Below, piece by piece: positions 1 to 9,727 of a stretch of DNA of 44,085 nt. The stretch covers positions 1 through 44,085 of the forward strand of contig DUCT01000020.1 in NCBI GenBank assembly GCA_012959665.1, written 5' to 3'. The notes under the pieces were generated by a model. That model made no database searches and was not told where the DNA came from. It worked only from the letters and a program-made list of their open reading frames with translations. The position numbers were made by a program, and so were the translations under genes. The DNA is from Myxococcales bacterium (GTDB taxonomy: Bacteria > Myxococcota_A > UBA9160 > UBA4427). Every line of letters begins with the position of its first letter. Position 1 is the first letter of the stretch.

Positions 1-165
1 GGGCATGGGGCGCGAAGCTATCCGACCCGGCCTGTCTGGGCGAGCGTAGACACCTCGGACCCGGCGTCACGACACCCATATCCTTCGCTCTGACCGGGGT
101 GGGCAGATTCTGGGGGATGGAACTGTCTACTCGCCTGGAGCACCGGCGCTCGCCGAGGCGCTGAA

Positions 166-1206
166 TCAGTGGGCTGGGCGCGCCGCCAGGAATTGTTGGT
201 AGGCGAAAAGCCCGGGGCCGCCCCCGGTATGAAGGAAAATTACCGGGCGCTCGTTGTCTAGACGCCCCTGGCGGATGGCATGGAAGAGCCAGGCCATGGC
301 CTTCCCCGTATAGACCGGATCGAGCAGGATCCCCTCGAGTCGAGCGAGGGATTCGACGGCCTCTTGCATCGCCTGGGTGGGCACCCCATAGCCTGCTCCG
401 AGAAACCCTCCCTCGATGCATAGGCGGTCCTCGGCCGGTGGCTCAAGCCCAAAGAGCGATGCCGTGGCACCGCACAGAGTTCGCAGTTCGGCGGAGCTTG
501 GTCGATCCTCGGGGGCGGATACGTTGACACTTCGCAGGGAGATCGGGCTGCCCACCGCCTGCAGGCCGATCAGCAACCCGGTCTGGGTGCCGAGGCTCGA
601 AGTGGCGTGGACAAGGCTGCTGGGGGCGGTACTCCAATCTGCGATCTGCGTCATCAACTCTGCCGCGCAGCCCACATAGCCCAGGGCACCCGTGGCACTG
701 GATCCGCCGATGGGGACGACGGAGAGTCGCCGGCCGTTGCTTTGGGCTGCTTCGAGAAGGAGGTTCAGCCGTTGGCCAGCCGCGGCCACATCGTTCTCAA
801 GATAAATTTTTGCTCCGAGAAGTTCATCGAGGAGTCGATTCCCCGAGACTTCCCAGGCGGGTTCCCGGTAGTCGACATCGGTGACGAGGATGAGATCGCA
901 AGTCAATCCCAAGGCCGCCGCCGCTGCTGCGGTTTGCCGCGCATGGTTGGATTGGACTGCCCCAAAGGTGACCACGCCGTCGACGCCCTCGGCACGAGCT
1001 GCTCCCATCAGGTATTCGAGCTTGCGCGCCTTGTTTCCACCCATGGCCAATCCCGTGCAGTCGTCTCGTTTGATCCAGAGGGGTGGTCCGCCCAGGGCTT
1101 CGGTGAGGCGGGGCAGGAATTGAAGGGGCGTGGGGAGGTGGGCGAGCCTCTCCCGGGGAAACTCGTCCAGACGGGCGACGAGGGTATCGGTGTCGTGAAC
1201 AGGCAC
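166..1206 (-). CDS. PLP-dependent D-cysteine desulfhydrase / ACC deaminase family protein
   Basis: 346 aa ORF; 'PTPLQFLPRLTEALGGPPLWIKRDDCTGLAMGGNKARKLEYLMG' and '...GAVQSNHARQTAAAAA' typical of the DcyD/ACC deaminase family. Confidence 0.9.
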   Translation of the reverse strand: MPVHDTDTLVARLDEFPRERLAHLPTPLQFLPRLTEALGGPPLWIKRDDCTGLAMGGNKARKLEYLMGAARAEGVDGVVTFGAVQSNHARQTAAAAAALGLTCDLILVTDVDYREPAWEVSGNRLLDELLGAKIYLENDVAAAGQRLNLLLEAAQSNGRRLSVVPIGGSSATGALGYVGCAAELMTQIADWSTAPSSLVHATSSLGTQTGLLIGLQAVGSPISLRSVNVSAPEDRPSSAELRTLCGATASLFGLEPPAEDRLCIEGGFLGAGYGVPTQAMQEAVESLARLEGILLDPVYTGKAMAWLFHAIRQGRLDNERPVIFLHTGGGPGLFAYQQFLAARPAH

Positions 1207-1327
1207 CGATCGACCCTAGCCGACATCCTGTGTGCTTGCGCAGAGGCGGGCGGGCAGCGACATTCAGAGTTCAAATCCGTGTCCGGAGAGGCCGCTCCGG
1301 GCTGTCTTTGGGCGGAGAAAGGGCCAA

Positions 1328-1942
1328 ATGTTTACCGGGATCGTTCAAGGCACATACGGGGTGACTTCGGTTCACCGCGAGCTCGATCTTTTGACCTATG
1401 CCGTTGATCTCGACGCCGAGCGGGTGGACGGCCTCGAAATCGGTGCGAGCGTTTCCATCGACGGTGTTTGTCAGACAGTGGTTTCCATTGAAGGGCACCG
1501 GGTGTCCTTTGACGCAATTCGAGAGACCCTGGACCGGACCACCCTGGGTGCGTTGCAGGCGGGCGACCAAGTCGCGGTGGAGCGCAGCGCGCGTGTGGGC
1601 GACGAGGTGGGGGGGCACGATGTTTCGGGTCACGTCATCGGCCAAGGCGAAGTCGTACTCGCCCGCAAAGAGGGGCACGTTTGCGTGCTGGGAATAGGGG
1701 TTCCGCCTTCGTGGATGAAGTACGTCCTCAATAAGGGGTTCATTGCCGTCGATGGCTCGAGTCTCACAGTCTGCGATGCGACGGCTGACGGGTCCTTCGC
1801 TGTGCATTTGATTCCGGAGACCTTGCGCCTCACCCGGCTCGGACAAAAGCGACTGGGCGACCGGTTGAACATCGAACTCGATCCGCGCACGGTGGCCATT
1901 GTGGACACCGTGGAACGCGTGATGGAGGAGCGGGAGAGCTAG
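1328..1942 (+). CDS. ribE: riboflavin synthase, alpha subunit
   Basis: MFTGIVQGTYGV start inside the ORF 1232-1942; two lumazine-binding repeats (SIDGVCQTVV, AVDGSSLTVCD). Confidence 0.93.
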   Translation: MFTGIVQGTYGVTSVHRELDLLTYAVDLDAERVDGLEIGASVSIDGVCQTVVSIEGHRVSFDAIRETLDRTTLGALQAGDQVAVERSARVGDEVGGHDVSGHVIGQGEVVLARKEGHVCVLGIGVPPSWMKYVLNKGFIAVDGSSLTVCDATADGSFAVHLIPETLRLTRLGQKRLGDRLNIELDPRTVAIVDTVERVMEERES

Positions 1943-1977
1943 GGCTCCCTTGTGACGCCCTCACTTCGCGTTGGGGG

Positions 1978-2775
1978 CTAACGGCCTTTGAATTCCGGAG
2001 CCCTTTTCTCGAAAAATGCACGGGGGCCCTCGACGGCATCCTCGGACGCCATGACCTTCAGGCCGTGTCGCTGTTCGATCACGAATGCGTCTTCTTCGGC
2101 GAGAGTTTCGGTCTCGCGTAGAGTGGCGAGAATGCCGCGCACGGCCAGGGGACCGTTGGTCGCAATTCGCTCGGCAATTTCGTGCGCTCGACTCAGGGCC
2201 GTGCCATCCGGGACCACGTGGTTGATCAGCCCGAGTTCGAGGGCGCGCCCGGCCGGAAGATCCTCGCCTGCCAGAAGCATTTCGGCGGCGACTGCATAGC
2301 CGATCTGGCGGCGCAGACGCACAGCGGATCCCGCCATGGGAAAGAGTCCTCGCTGAACTTCGGTGATGCCGAAAACCGCGCTCTCGCCCGCTACGCGAAT
2401 GTCCGTGCCCTGAAGAATTTCGGTTCCGCCGGCCCGAGCAAAGCCCTCCGCAGCCAAGATCACGGGCTTGCCGGGTCGATTGGTCTTGAGCCAAGCACCA
2501 TATATCAGCGCTGGTTCCTTCATGACCCGCTCCATGAATTCGTTTTCGGGTTGACCGGTGCGGAGTTTTGGAATTTCGGTCAGGTCCATTCCCGCGCAGA
2601 AGGTGTTCCCTTTGCCGGTCAAGATGGCAACTCGAAGTTCATCGTTCTGGTCGAGTTCCCGCCAGGCGTCGTAGAGTAGGCACATCACCTCGGAGTTGAC
2701 GGCATTTCTTTTTTCGGGTCGGTTCAGGGTGACGACCAGCGTGTGGTTCTTTTTTTCCACGAGTACGGCGGGCAT
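1978..2775 (-). CDS. enoyl-CoA hydratase/isomerase (crotonase) family protein
   Basis: 265 aa; 'LNRPEKRNAVNSEVM', 'GNTFCAGMDL', 'PVILAAEGFARAGGTEIL'. Confidence 0.92.
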   Translation of the reverse strand: MPAVLVEKKNHTLVVTLNRPEKRNAVNSEVMCLLYDAWRELDQNDELRVAILTGKGNTFCAGMDLTEIPKLRTGQPENEFMERVMKEPALIYGAWLKTNRPGKPVILAAEGFARAGGTEILQGTDIRVAGESAVFGITEVQRGLFPMAGSAVRLRRQIGYAVAAEMLLAGEDLPAGRALELGLINHVVPDGTALSRAHEIAERIATNGPLAVRGILATLRETETLAEEDAFVIEQRHGLKVMASEDAVEGPRAFFEKRAPEFKGR

Positions 2776-2914
2776 GGCGGGCTCCTCTGGACGGGGGCCA
2801 GCCCCGGGAAGTAAAGGATCCTAACGCGCTCGGGCGACGCGGCCCCTCAAGTCACTTTTTACCTCAAGGTGCGCCGGCGGTCGTTCGCCGTGCCAGAGGA
2901 GTTTTGCGCGAGGA

Positions 2915-3547
2915 CTAGTTCGATTCGGGCGGTTCGCCGACGGAAGCCGCCCCACTTTCCGTCGAGTCACGCTGGGCAAATGCTTCCTCAAGAGCTTCCA
3001 CGGCACCGGCCATCCGTTCAAGATTCTGGTTGAGTGACTCGACGTCCGACCGGCGGGGCAGGTCGAGAAGGCGAAAGACCCGCTCGACCGATCTTTGCAC
3101 CATATCGTCGAGTTCCGGCGGGGAGTGGAAGAAACCCTGGCGGCTACGATCGGGATTGTTAGCGGGGTCGTCTTTGCTTCCGGAATTGGAGTCGGATTTC
3201 CCCTCGGAATCGTCCACGCCCACCATGCGGCGAACGCGCTCCTGAAAATCGCCGATGCCGTCGCTCGCATCGTCGACACCCTTGCGGAGGGCATCGTAGA
3301 GAGCGTCGCCCCCTCTTCCGAGAATCTGGGAAAGCAGGCTGTCCGGAGGCTGGGTATGCGACCGCTCGCTGTCCACGAGGATCTGGGACAAGGCCACAGA
3401 GGTGATGTCCTCGCCCGTCTGCTTGTCGACGACGCGTACCTCTTCGCCGGCATCGAGGAGTTCGGCGATGCCCTTGAGCGTGATGTAGCGACTGGTCTGA
3501 GTGTTGTAGAGCTTCCGGTTCGCGTAGCGCTTAATCAGGATCGCCAT
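2915..3547 (-). CDS. phaR: polyhydroxyalkanoate synthesis regulator (PhaR-type DNA-binding domain)
   Basis: N-terminal 'ILIKRYANRKLYNTQTSRYITLKGIAELLDAGEEVRVVDKQTGEDITSVALSQIL' is characteristic of the PHB/PHA accumulation regulator domain. Confidence 0.9.
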   Translation of the reverse strand: MAILIKRYANRKLYNTQTSRYITLKGIAELLDAGEEVRVVDKQTGEDITSVALSQILVDSERSHTQPPDSLLSQILGRGGDALYDALRKGVDDASDGIGDFQERVRRMVGVDDSEGKSDSNSGSKDDPANNPDRSRQGFFHSPPELDDMVQRSVERVFRLLDLPRRSDVESLNQNLERMAGAVEALEEAFAQRDSTESGAASVGEPPESN

Positions 3548-3695
3548 GAACGACTCACTCGACCTTTGAGGTTTGCCAGGTCGTAGGGATTTGCCTGCGC
3601 ACCGGGCACCCTAGCACAAGGGGCACTCGGCAGGCTTCCGCGCGGAAATCGGAGGGGGGTCCCAACGCCATTCGCGTGCACTTCGGGGACCTCCA

Positions 3696-4187
3696 CTACG
3701 AGTTGAAGGCATCCATGACCGGTGTTTGGGGCCTTCGCACCGGGCGTTTCCGATGGGGTGTACTGTGGGGCATGTGTCGCTCGGCGGGCGGACTGAATTC
3801 CCACAGTATCTCGCGCATCCCGAGAAAGGCATGCAGGACCGTGCGGGCGTTGGAGTCTTTCTGCGCTCTCAGCGCCCATCGGCCGATCTCGGTTTCCAGG
3901 GCTTTGAGCACTTCGGGCAGCCCGGGGGAGGAACGGTCGGGCTCCGGGCCGCGCAGAGTTCCCGCCCAGCGCTCGATGGCCCCCGCCAAATTGGCAATGG
4001 GTGAATTGGGCTGGGCGTGGCGAACCACGGGTTCGTTGGCCAGCAGAATCGACAACGCATCCATCAGCGCCCGGGTCGCCATGAGGGCTTCGGCGGCCGA
4101 ATTGCGTGCGTGCTGGAGGCTACGCGCGAGGGCCTGCTCGATGGTGTCCGGGGGCGGAGGACTGCGCAGTCCACGATCTATCTGCAT
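3696..4187 (-). CDS. conserved helical hypothetical protein upstream of phaR
   Basis: 163 aa ORF, Ala/Leu/Glu-rich helical pattern, colinear with phaR; no family recognised. Confidence 0.6.
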   Translation of the reverse strand: MQIDRGLRSPPPPDTIEQALARSLQHARNSAAEALMATRALMDALSILLANEPVVRHAQPNSPIANLAGAIERWAGTLRGPEPDRSSPGLPEVLKALETEIGRWALRAQKDSNARTVLHAFLGMREILWEFSPPAERHMPHSTPHRKRPVRRPQTPVMDAFNS

Positions 4188-4317
4188 GGGCGTACGGTAC
4201 TCGGTCTAGGGCGCGTGCGCAGGCCGAGGGAAAATCGTGCCCCGCCGCACCGCGCGGATCCCAAGGGCCGGGCTAGGATAGGGCGACTCGCGTGGAGCGA
4301 GAGTCGGGGAACATTTT

Positions 4318-5469
4318 TTGATCATTACTTGCCGGAACTGCGAGGCCCAATTCGAATTCGACGAGTTGCGCGTACCCGAAGAGGGCGTTCAGGTCAGGTG
4401 CTCAAGCTGTCAGGCTGTCTTCTTTGTTGCTTCGGAATCTCAGTCGCCCGAGGCGTTTGATTTGGCCGAAGCGGGGCCCGAGTCGGGGGGGGAGGAGAGA
4501 GGCGACCGCGGTGATCCGGCTCCCGGGGATTCGTCGGATGCCTCCGGTTCCATCGAAGATTTGGCTTTCGACGCTTCCCCGCTCACGGAATCCGAGGAGG
4601 CCGCGCCAGCTTTGGAATTCGACGATTCCGACGAGATCCTAGAGGCTACGCCTCTGGCTGAGGACGATTTTTCGGACCTCGGCGCCTCGCCGGACGCGAC
4701 CGAGGAAGACCCTGATCGGCTCGGCGAAGTGGGGCGGGCTTCGCTGGAGCACGAGGCCGAGAACTCGGCTCCAGAGATTGCGGACGAAGTTTCAGAGAGG
4801 GCTGGCCCCCGGGACCCACGCGATGAGTCGCCCGGGGCCGTGCCCGAGTCCAAGGTCGCGATTGGTGCCGTCGCGCTCGCGTCTGTGCCGGCGGGAAGCC
4901 ACCGGGGCGACGCGGCGGTGGAACCCCGTTCACCCGGATTTCGCAAGCGGTTTCGCGCCATGGGGCGAGGGTTGGGGTGGGGGCTGACCGCGGTTCTGGT
5001 CGTTCTCGCCCTGCTGAGCGTGGTCCAAGAGACCACCGATTCGGTGCGGACGACGGATCAGACCATCGAGGTCGGTCGCCTGCTCGCCGAGGGCCTGAAG
5101 GGGGAGTGGGTGGACACCATGGCGGGTCGGACGCTTTTGGCCGTTACCGGCGAGTTGCACAACCCCACGGGTTCGGCGGAGATTCTCGGGGCCATCCTGG
5201 AGGTCTCGCTGGTGGGCCCGGACGGGCGCCGGTTGGTCTGGCCCTCGGCGCCGATGGGGGTTCGACTCACGGAGAGCGAGATTCGCGAGTTGCCGCTGGC
5301 TGGGTTGAAGAGCGCCCAGGGCCGGGCGGCGCGGGCCCTCGCATTAACCGTACTCCCGCCGGGGCAGTCGGTGGCGATCCAAGCCATCATCCCGCGCCCG
5401 CCGGATGACGCCGTGCACTTCGCGTTGGATCTGGGTCCGGCCGTGGGCCGATCGCTGGAGAACGAGTAA
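4318..5469 (+). CDS. zinc-ribbon (MJ0042-type) membrane protein with DUF3426-like C-terminus
   Basis: TTG start; N-terminal CRNCEAQFEFDELRVPEEGVQVRCSSC; long acidic linker; TM segment; C-terminal domain. Confidence 0.8.
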   Translation: MIITCRNCEAQFEFDELRVPEEGVQVRCSSCQAVFFVASESQSPEAFDLAEAGPESGGEERGDRGDPAPGDSSDASGSIEDLAFDASPLTESEEAAPALEFDDSDEILEATPLAEDDFSDLGASPDATEEDPDRLGEVGRASLEHEAENSAPEIADEVSERAGPRDPRDESPGAVPESKVAIGAVALASVPAGSHRGDAAVEPRSPGFRKRFRAMGRGLGWGLTAVLVVLALLSVVQETTDSVRTTDQTIEVGRLLAEGLKGEWVDTMAGRTLLAVTGELHNPTGSAEILGAILEVSLVGPDGRRLVWPSAPMGVRLTESEIRELPLAGLKSAQGRAARALALTVLPPGQSVAIQAIIPRPPDDAVHFALDLGPAVGRSLENE

Positions 5470-5488
5470 GATTCTGGGCCCTGAGCGC

Positions 5489-5701
5489 TCAGCCCCCTCC
5501 AGGGCCGTTCTCACTGCTCTTCCTCGTCACTTCCTCTTTGTCTGGGGTTACGTCGATCTCATCTTCTCCCGAAACTCCGGCTTTGAAGTTCTTGATCGCC
5601 TTGCCAACCCCCGCGCCAATCTCCGGAAGCCTGCGGGCTCCAAAGAGGACGACGACGATCACGAGGATGATTGAGAGTTCTGTGGCGCCGAGTCCAAACA
5701 T
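5489..5701 (-). CDS. tatA: Sec-independent protein translocase TatA/TatE
   Basis: '[42 protein letters not shown]'; start chosen at the internal Met. Confidence 0.93.
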   Translation of the reverse strand: MFGLGATELSIILVIVVVLFGARRLPEIGAGVGKAIKNFKAGVSGEDEIDVTPDKEEVTRKSSENGPGGG

Positions 5702-5847
5702 CGCGCACTCCATCGCGGTTGAGATTCTGACCGCTTCAGGACCCGAAAGTGCCGCTGGCTTCCTCCCGGGTCAAGCCGTAGGATGCCCCCGATTCGAGTT
5801 GATAGCCATCTCCCTGTTTCCCTGGGGATCTTTTTAAGGAGTCCGGA

Positions 5848-7191
5848 GTGGCAATCTTCAAGGCCTACGACATCCGAGGAGTCGTTCCCGGAGAGCTGGA
5901 CGCTGAGATCGCCTACGGGGTCGGGCGGGCCACGGCTCATTTCATTGGTGCCGAGCGGCTTGTCGTGGGGCGGGATGCCCGGGTCCACTCGCCTGAACTC
6001 TGCCAGGCTCTGATTCGCGGCATTACCGACGAGGGCGTTTCAGTCATTGACCTGGGCTTGGCGGCAACGCCCATGGTCTACTTTGCTGTGGCAGACCTGG
6101 CCGCCGGGGGCGGCGTGATGGTGACGGCATCCCACAATCCTGCGGAGTACAACGGCTTTAAAATCTGTCGTGAGAAGGCCATTCCCATCGGTGAGGCGAC
6201 GGGGCTTAAGGAAATTGAGGCGCGGGTGGCCGAGCGTGTGACGGCTGCGTCCGCGGCCCGTCTCGGCACCGTTGAACAGCGAGATGTACGAGTCGGCTAC
6301 GCGAGCCAGGCTCTTTCGGTGGGCGCGGGGCGTCCATCGGCGCGGGTTGCCATCGATTGCGGCAACGGGATGGCGAGCGTTGGCCTAGAGCCGGTGCTCG
6401 ATCGCTTGTCCCTAACCGTGGAACGCCTGTACTTCGAACCGGATGGGACATTTCCCAACCACGAGGCGGATCCGCTCAAACTCGAGAACCTGTCCGAGGT
6501 CTCAGACGCTGTGCGCCGGGTGGGGGCCGACTTTGGCGTGGCGTTCGACGGCGATGCCGATCGAGCGGTTTTCGTCGATGAAGGGGGGCGTCCCATCGCC
6601 TCGGATTTGATGACCGCCGTCATGGCGCGTCACCAACTCGCTCGAAAGCCCGGCGGTCTCGTGCTCTACGATCTGCGGTCGAGTCGAGCCGTAGCCGAGG
6701 AGGTCGAAGCGGCGGGGGGCCGGGCCGAGATGTGTCGCGTCGGCCATTCCTTCGTGAAGGCTCATATGCGCGAGTCCGGAGCGGTCTTCGCCGGGGAACT
6801 CTCAGGCCATATCTATTTTCGGTTTCCCAATGACCTGATTGCTGATGATGCGATCGCGGCTTTTGTCGCGCTTCTGGATGTTCTTGATGTCGAGCGACGT
6901 CCTCTTTCGGAGATCATCGCTCCCCTACGCCGATACCATGCCAGCGGCGAGATCAACCGTCGGGTTCGGGATACGGGAATCGTGCTGGAGACGATAGAAC
7001 AGGAGCATTTGGGGGCTCCATCGGTGTCGAAACTCGATGGCCTTCGGGTGGGCTATTCGGACTGGTGGTTCAACCTGCGACCTTCGAATACCGAACCCGT
7101 GCTGCGGCTGAACCTAGAGGCCGATAGCGAGGCGAAGATGGTTCTGGAGAGAGACCGGATTCTCGCGCGGGTCGAGGAACTCGGCTCCTGA
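5848..7191 (+). CDS. phosphomannomutase/phosphoglucomutase
   Basis: 447 aa; 'KAYDIRGVVPGELD', 'VTASHNPAEYNGFK', 'FDGDADRAVFVDE', 'RPSNTEPVLRL'. Confidence 0.95.
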   Translation: MAIFKAYDIRGVVPGELDAEIAYGVGRATAHFIGAERLVVGRDARVHSPELCQALIRGITDEGVSVIDLGLAATPMVYFAVADLAAGGGVMVTASHNPAEYNGFKICREKAIPIGEATGLKEIEARVAERVTAASAARLGTVEQRDVRVGYASQALSVGAGRPSARVAIDCGNGMASVGLEPVLDRLSLTVERLYFEPDGTFPNHEADPLKLENLSEVSDAVRRVGADFGVAFDGDADRAVFVDEGGRPIASDLMTAVMARHQLARKPGGLVLYDLRSSRAVAEEVEAAGGRAEMCRVGHSFVKAHMRESGAVFAGELSGHIYFRFPNDLIADDAIAAFVALLDVLDVERRPLSEIIAPLRRYHASGEINRRVRDTGIVLETIEQEHLGAPSVSKLDGLRVGYSDWWFNLRPSNTEPVLRLNLEADSEAKMVLERDRILARVEELGS

Positions 7192-7218
7192 GAACAGAGG
7201 ACATCCAGGCCTCGGGGC

Positions 7219-8292
7219 TCACCCCTGGGGTCTGGCGATTTCCTCCTGGATGAGTTCGTCAAAGGCCTCGATGGGTTGGGCGCCGCTCAAGAATATGCCG
7301 TTGACGAAGAAAGCGGGCGTTCCCGAAGCCCCGAGTTGTGCGGCATCCTTGAGGTCTGTGGCGACCAGCGCCTCGGTTTCCGGGGCGCTCATGCAGGTCT
7401 CAAACTTTTCCATATCCAGGGCCAAGGTCGTCGCGTAGCCGGAGAGCTGCTCGCGCCCAAGGGCTCTCTGGTTGGCGAAGAGAAGGTCGTGGTATTCCCA
7501 GAAGCGGTCTTGATTTCCCGCGCAGATCGAGCCGTAAGCAGCGATTCGCGCGTTGTCGTGAAAGCTCAAGGGAAGGTGACGAAAAACGATTCGGACCTGC
7601 TCGGGATACCGGGCGGCGATTTCCTTCATTGTCGGAACGACTTTTGAGCAATAGGGGCATTGGAAATCGCTGAACTCGACAATGGTTACCTGCGCGGTTT
7701 CGGGTCCGAGGGCGTAACCGAGGGGCGCAACGGTCTTCCTCTCCCTGGGAAGCGAAACCACTACGGTTGCTTCGTCTCGGAGTCCTTCGCGAATGCTCGT
7801 CTCCCTGATCTGACCGAGGTATTCACGAATCGGAACCACCAGAGTCTCGAGGGTGGTTCCTGGGGCAAAGCGATTTTGATTCTCTGTATAGAATGTCTGG
7901 ACTTCAGCGTCCGTGACTTCGGGAAGTTCCGTGATTCTCGCGGTCATCCATTCCGTCTCACTCAGCTGGGCGGTCGCGGCTTCTCGCGCAATCAACCTTT
8001 CGTCGATGATTTCGTTGATGGTTTGGCGTCGAGCTTCGTACAGCGCGGCATCACCCTTGCCACCGGGAAATTTTTCGGCGAAGAGGCTGTCTTTGATTCG
8101 CCGGTCGACGTCCTCTAGGGCGATGGGATCGCCGTTGACCAGAGCGATGGGAGGCTGGTCGGAAACGGAGTCATCGTTCGCGTTATCTCCTGCATTTGCG
8201 CAGGCGAGTACCGCGACGAGGCCGAAGAGCACGGTCACTAACCCGGCGACTTGTCGAAGACGGGTGGTGTACTTTCTAATGGATCGCTTCAC
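7219..8292 (-). CDS. lipoprotein with SurA/PpiC-like N-terminal and DsbA-like thioredoxin (CPYC) domain
   Basis: Lipobox 'VLAC'; 'VNGDPIALEDVDRRIKD' SurA-N-like; 'VEFSDFQCPYCSKVVPTMKE' thioredoxin motif. Confidence 0.87.
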   Translation of the reverse strand: MKRSIRKYTTRLRQVAGLVTVLFGLVAVLACANAGDNANDDSVSDQPPIALVNGDPIALEDVDRRIKDSLFAEKFPGGKGDAALYEARRQTINEIIDERLIAREAATAQLSETEWMTARITELPEVTDAEVQTFYTENQNRFAPGTTLETLVVPIREYLGQIRETSIREGLRDEATVVVSLPRERKTVAPLGYALGPETAQVTIVEFSDFQCPYCSKVVPTMKEIAARYPEQVRIVFRHLPLSFHDNARIAAYGSICAGNQDRFWEYHDLLFANQRALGREQLSGYATTLALDMEKFETCMSAPETEALVATDLKDAAQLGASGTPAFFVNGIFLSGAQPIEAFDELIQEEIARPQG

Positions 8293-8356
8293 GCTGGTTC
8301 CTCCGGGGTTTTTTGCACTCTACCCCAATCGGCTTTGGGGGGTACTCGCTTGAGGC

Positions 8357-8989
8357 TCAGCCTCGCAGAATCCTCAGAAATCTGGCGAGTACTGGGGGCG
8401 CACTCTCGCGCCCGATAGCTTTCTCGGCTTGTCCCTGTCCCTGTCGGTGGCGAATAGCCTCGTTCGCCCGGGTGGATGAGGCCTCGCCCTGACTGTTGGC
8501 TGAGGGGATCGGCGTGAGAGAGAACTCGAGATGGAGGATTCGGAGGGGATCGATTTCCCGGATGGCCGCAGTCGCGTCGAGCAGGCAGCTGAATTCTTCT
8601 TCGGCTTGGGCGAGGAACTGACGAATGAGTACCGAAGGCTCCCCTGTTCCTGTTTGGGCGAGTTCCGCGAGGAGTTGGCGGCTCATCTTTGGACTGCGCC
8701 GAGAACCCAGAAGCGGCCAGTTCGATTGAACGGTGGCGATTCCTCGGGCGAGACAGCGTTCGGCTTCGGGGCTCGGGCTTTCCTGGTCGGCATCGTCGAT
8801 GAATATCGCCAGGGGGTAGGGCGGTGCGCTCTCCACAGGAATTCGGACCCGGGCGGTCACTCTTTCGCCCCGCGCGGTGAATTCCAGTCGCTGGCCAAGC
8901 GAGAGCGGGCCGGGGGTGAGCGAGACCGAGAGAGCTCCTTGGCTTTGGGGTTGAGCCGGGTGGGTAAGGCTGAGTCTCCGGGTGGGCAT
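8357..8989 (-). CDS. hypothetical protein, possible degenerate alpha/beta-hydrolase fold
   Basis: 210 aa; 'YPLAIFIDDAD...ARGIATVQSNWPLLGSRRS...DATAAIREIDPLRILHLEFSL' parallels dienelactone-hydrolase-like proteins but lacks the GxSxG elbow. Confidence 0.6.
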   Translation of the reverse strand: MPTRRLSLTHPAQPQSQGALSVSLTPGPLSLGQRLEFTARGERVTARVRIPVESAPPYPLAIFIDDADQESPSPEAERCLARGIATVQSNWPLLGSRRSPKMSRQLLAELAQTGTGEPSVLIRQFLAQAEEEFSCLLDATAAIREIDPLRILHLEFSLTPIPSANSQGEASSTRANEAIRHRQGQGQAEKAIGRESAPPVLARFLRILRG

Positions 8990-9067
8990 CGGGCCAAACG
9001 GTAGCAGCCCCGGCCTATAGGCTATTCGCCCGCCGGTTACCGGGAGAATCCGTATGTTCTGGGGTCC

Positions 9068-9727
9068 TCAGCGCGGCAACAGCAACTTGCGTGCGCGATA
9101 GAGATTTGACTTGATCGCGTCCTCGGACTTCTTGAGCTTTGCAGCAATTTCGCTTATGGGGCGGTCGTCGATGTGGTGCAGGCGAAAGAGCATGCGCTGC
9201 TCATCGGTGAGTTTGTGGGCAGCGGAACTCATTTCCTCGATCCGCTCCTGGCACTCGTATTCCTCCAGCGGAGTGGGTCGAGTGCTGGCGTGGGCGGTGT
9301 TGCTCTCGGAGTTCTCTTCCATCAGAGGAACCGTAGGATGGCGCTTGCGCTTGAACCGGCTGGCGATCACTCGGCGAGTCACGCCGAAGATCCAGGCCGA
9401 GAACGGGGCTTCGCCCCGGTAGGAGTCCAGACAGGAGAAGACGGCGATAAACACCTCTTGGGTCGTCTCTTCCACATCGGCTCGAATGCCCATGCGTCGA
9501 TCGATAAAGCGGTATATGCGCTTGAAATACCGCTCGTAGAGGATCTCGAATGCTTCGCGATCGCCCTTGCGGACCTTGTCCACAATTTCTAGGTCGCTGC
9601 ATTCCTGCACGGGCTGATTGGCCGATGCCGGGCCCACTGGGCAGGCACTCGGTGCCGAGCTCTCGGTGGGCGCGTGTTGCGGAGCCCCACTGGGCTTCGT
9701 TTCGTTCCTGTTTGCCTGTTCTCGCAT
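9068..9727 (-). CDS. ECF-type RNA polymerase sigma factor
   Basis: Sigma region 2 'YERYFKRIYRFIDRRMGIRADVEETTQEVFIAVF...YRGEAPFSAWIFGVTRRV' and region 4 'LTDEQRMLFRLHHIDDRPISEIAAKLKKSEDAIKSNLYRARKLL'. Confidence 0.92.
   Translation of the reverse strand: MREQANRNETKPSGAPQHAPTESSAPSACPVGPASANQPVQECSDLEIVDKVRKGDREAFEILYERYFKRIYRFIDRRMGIRADVEETTQEVFIAVFSCLDSYRGEAPFSAWIFGVTRRVIASRFKRKRHPTVPLMEENSESNTAHASTRPTPLEEYECQERIEEMSSAAHKLTDEQRMLFRLHHIDDRPISEIAAKLKKSEDAIKSNLYRARKLLLPR

Noticed and set aside
607-1407. 266 aa plus-strand ORF opposite the desulfhydrase
   Set aside because: Overlaps a clear PLP enzyme on the minus strand; composition not protein-like.
1271-1846. 191 aa minus-strand ORF opposite ribE
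   Set aside because: Antisense shadow ORF of riboflavin synthase; no recognisable domain.
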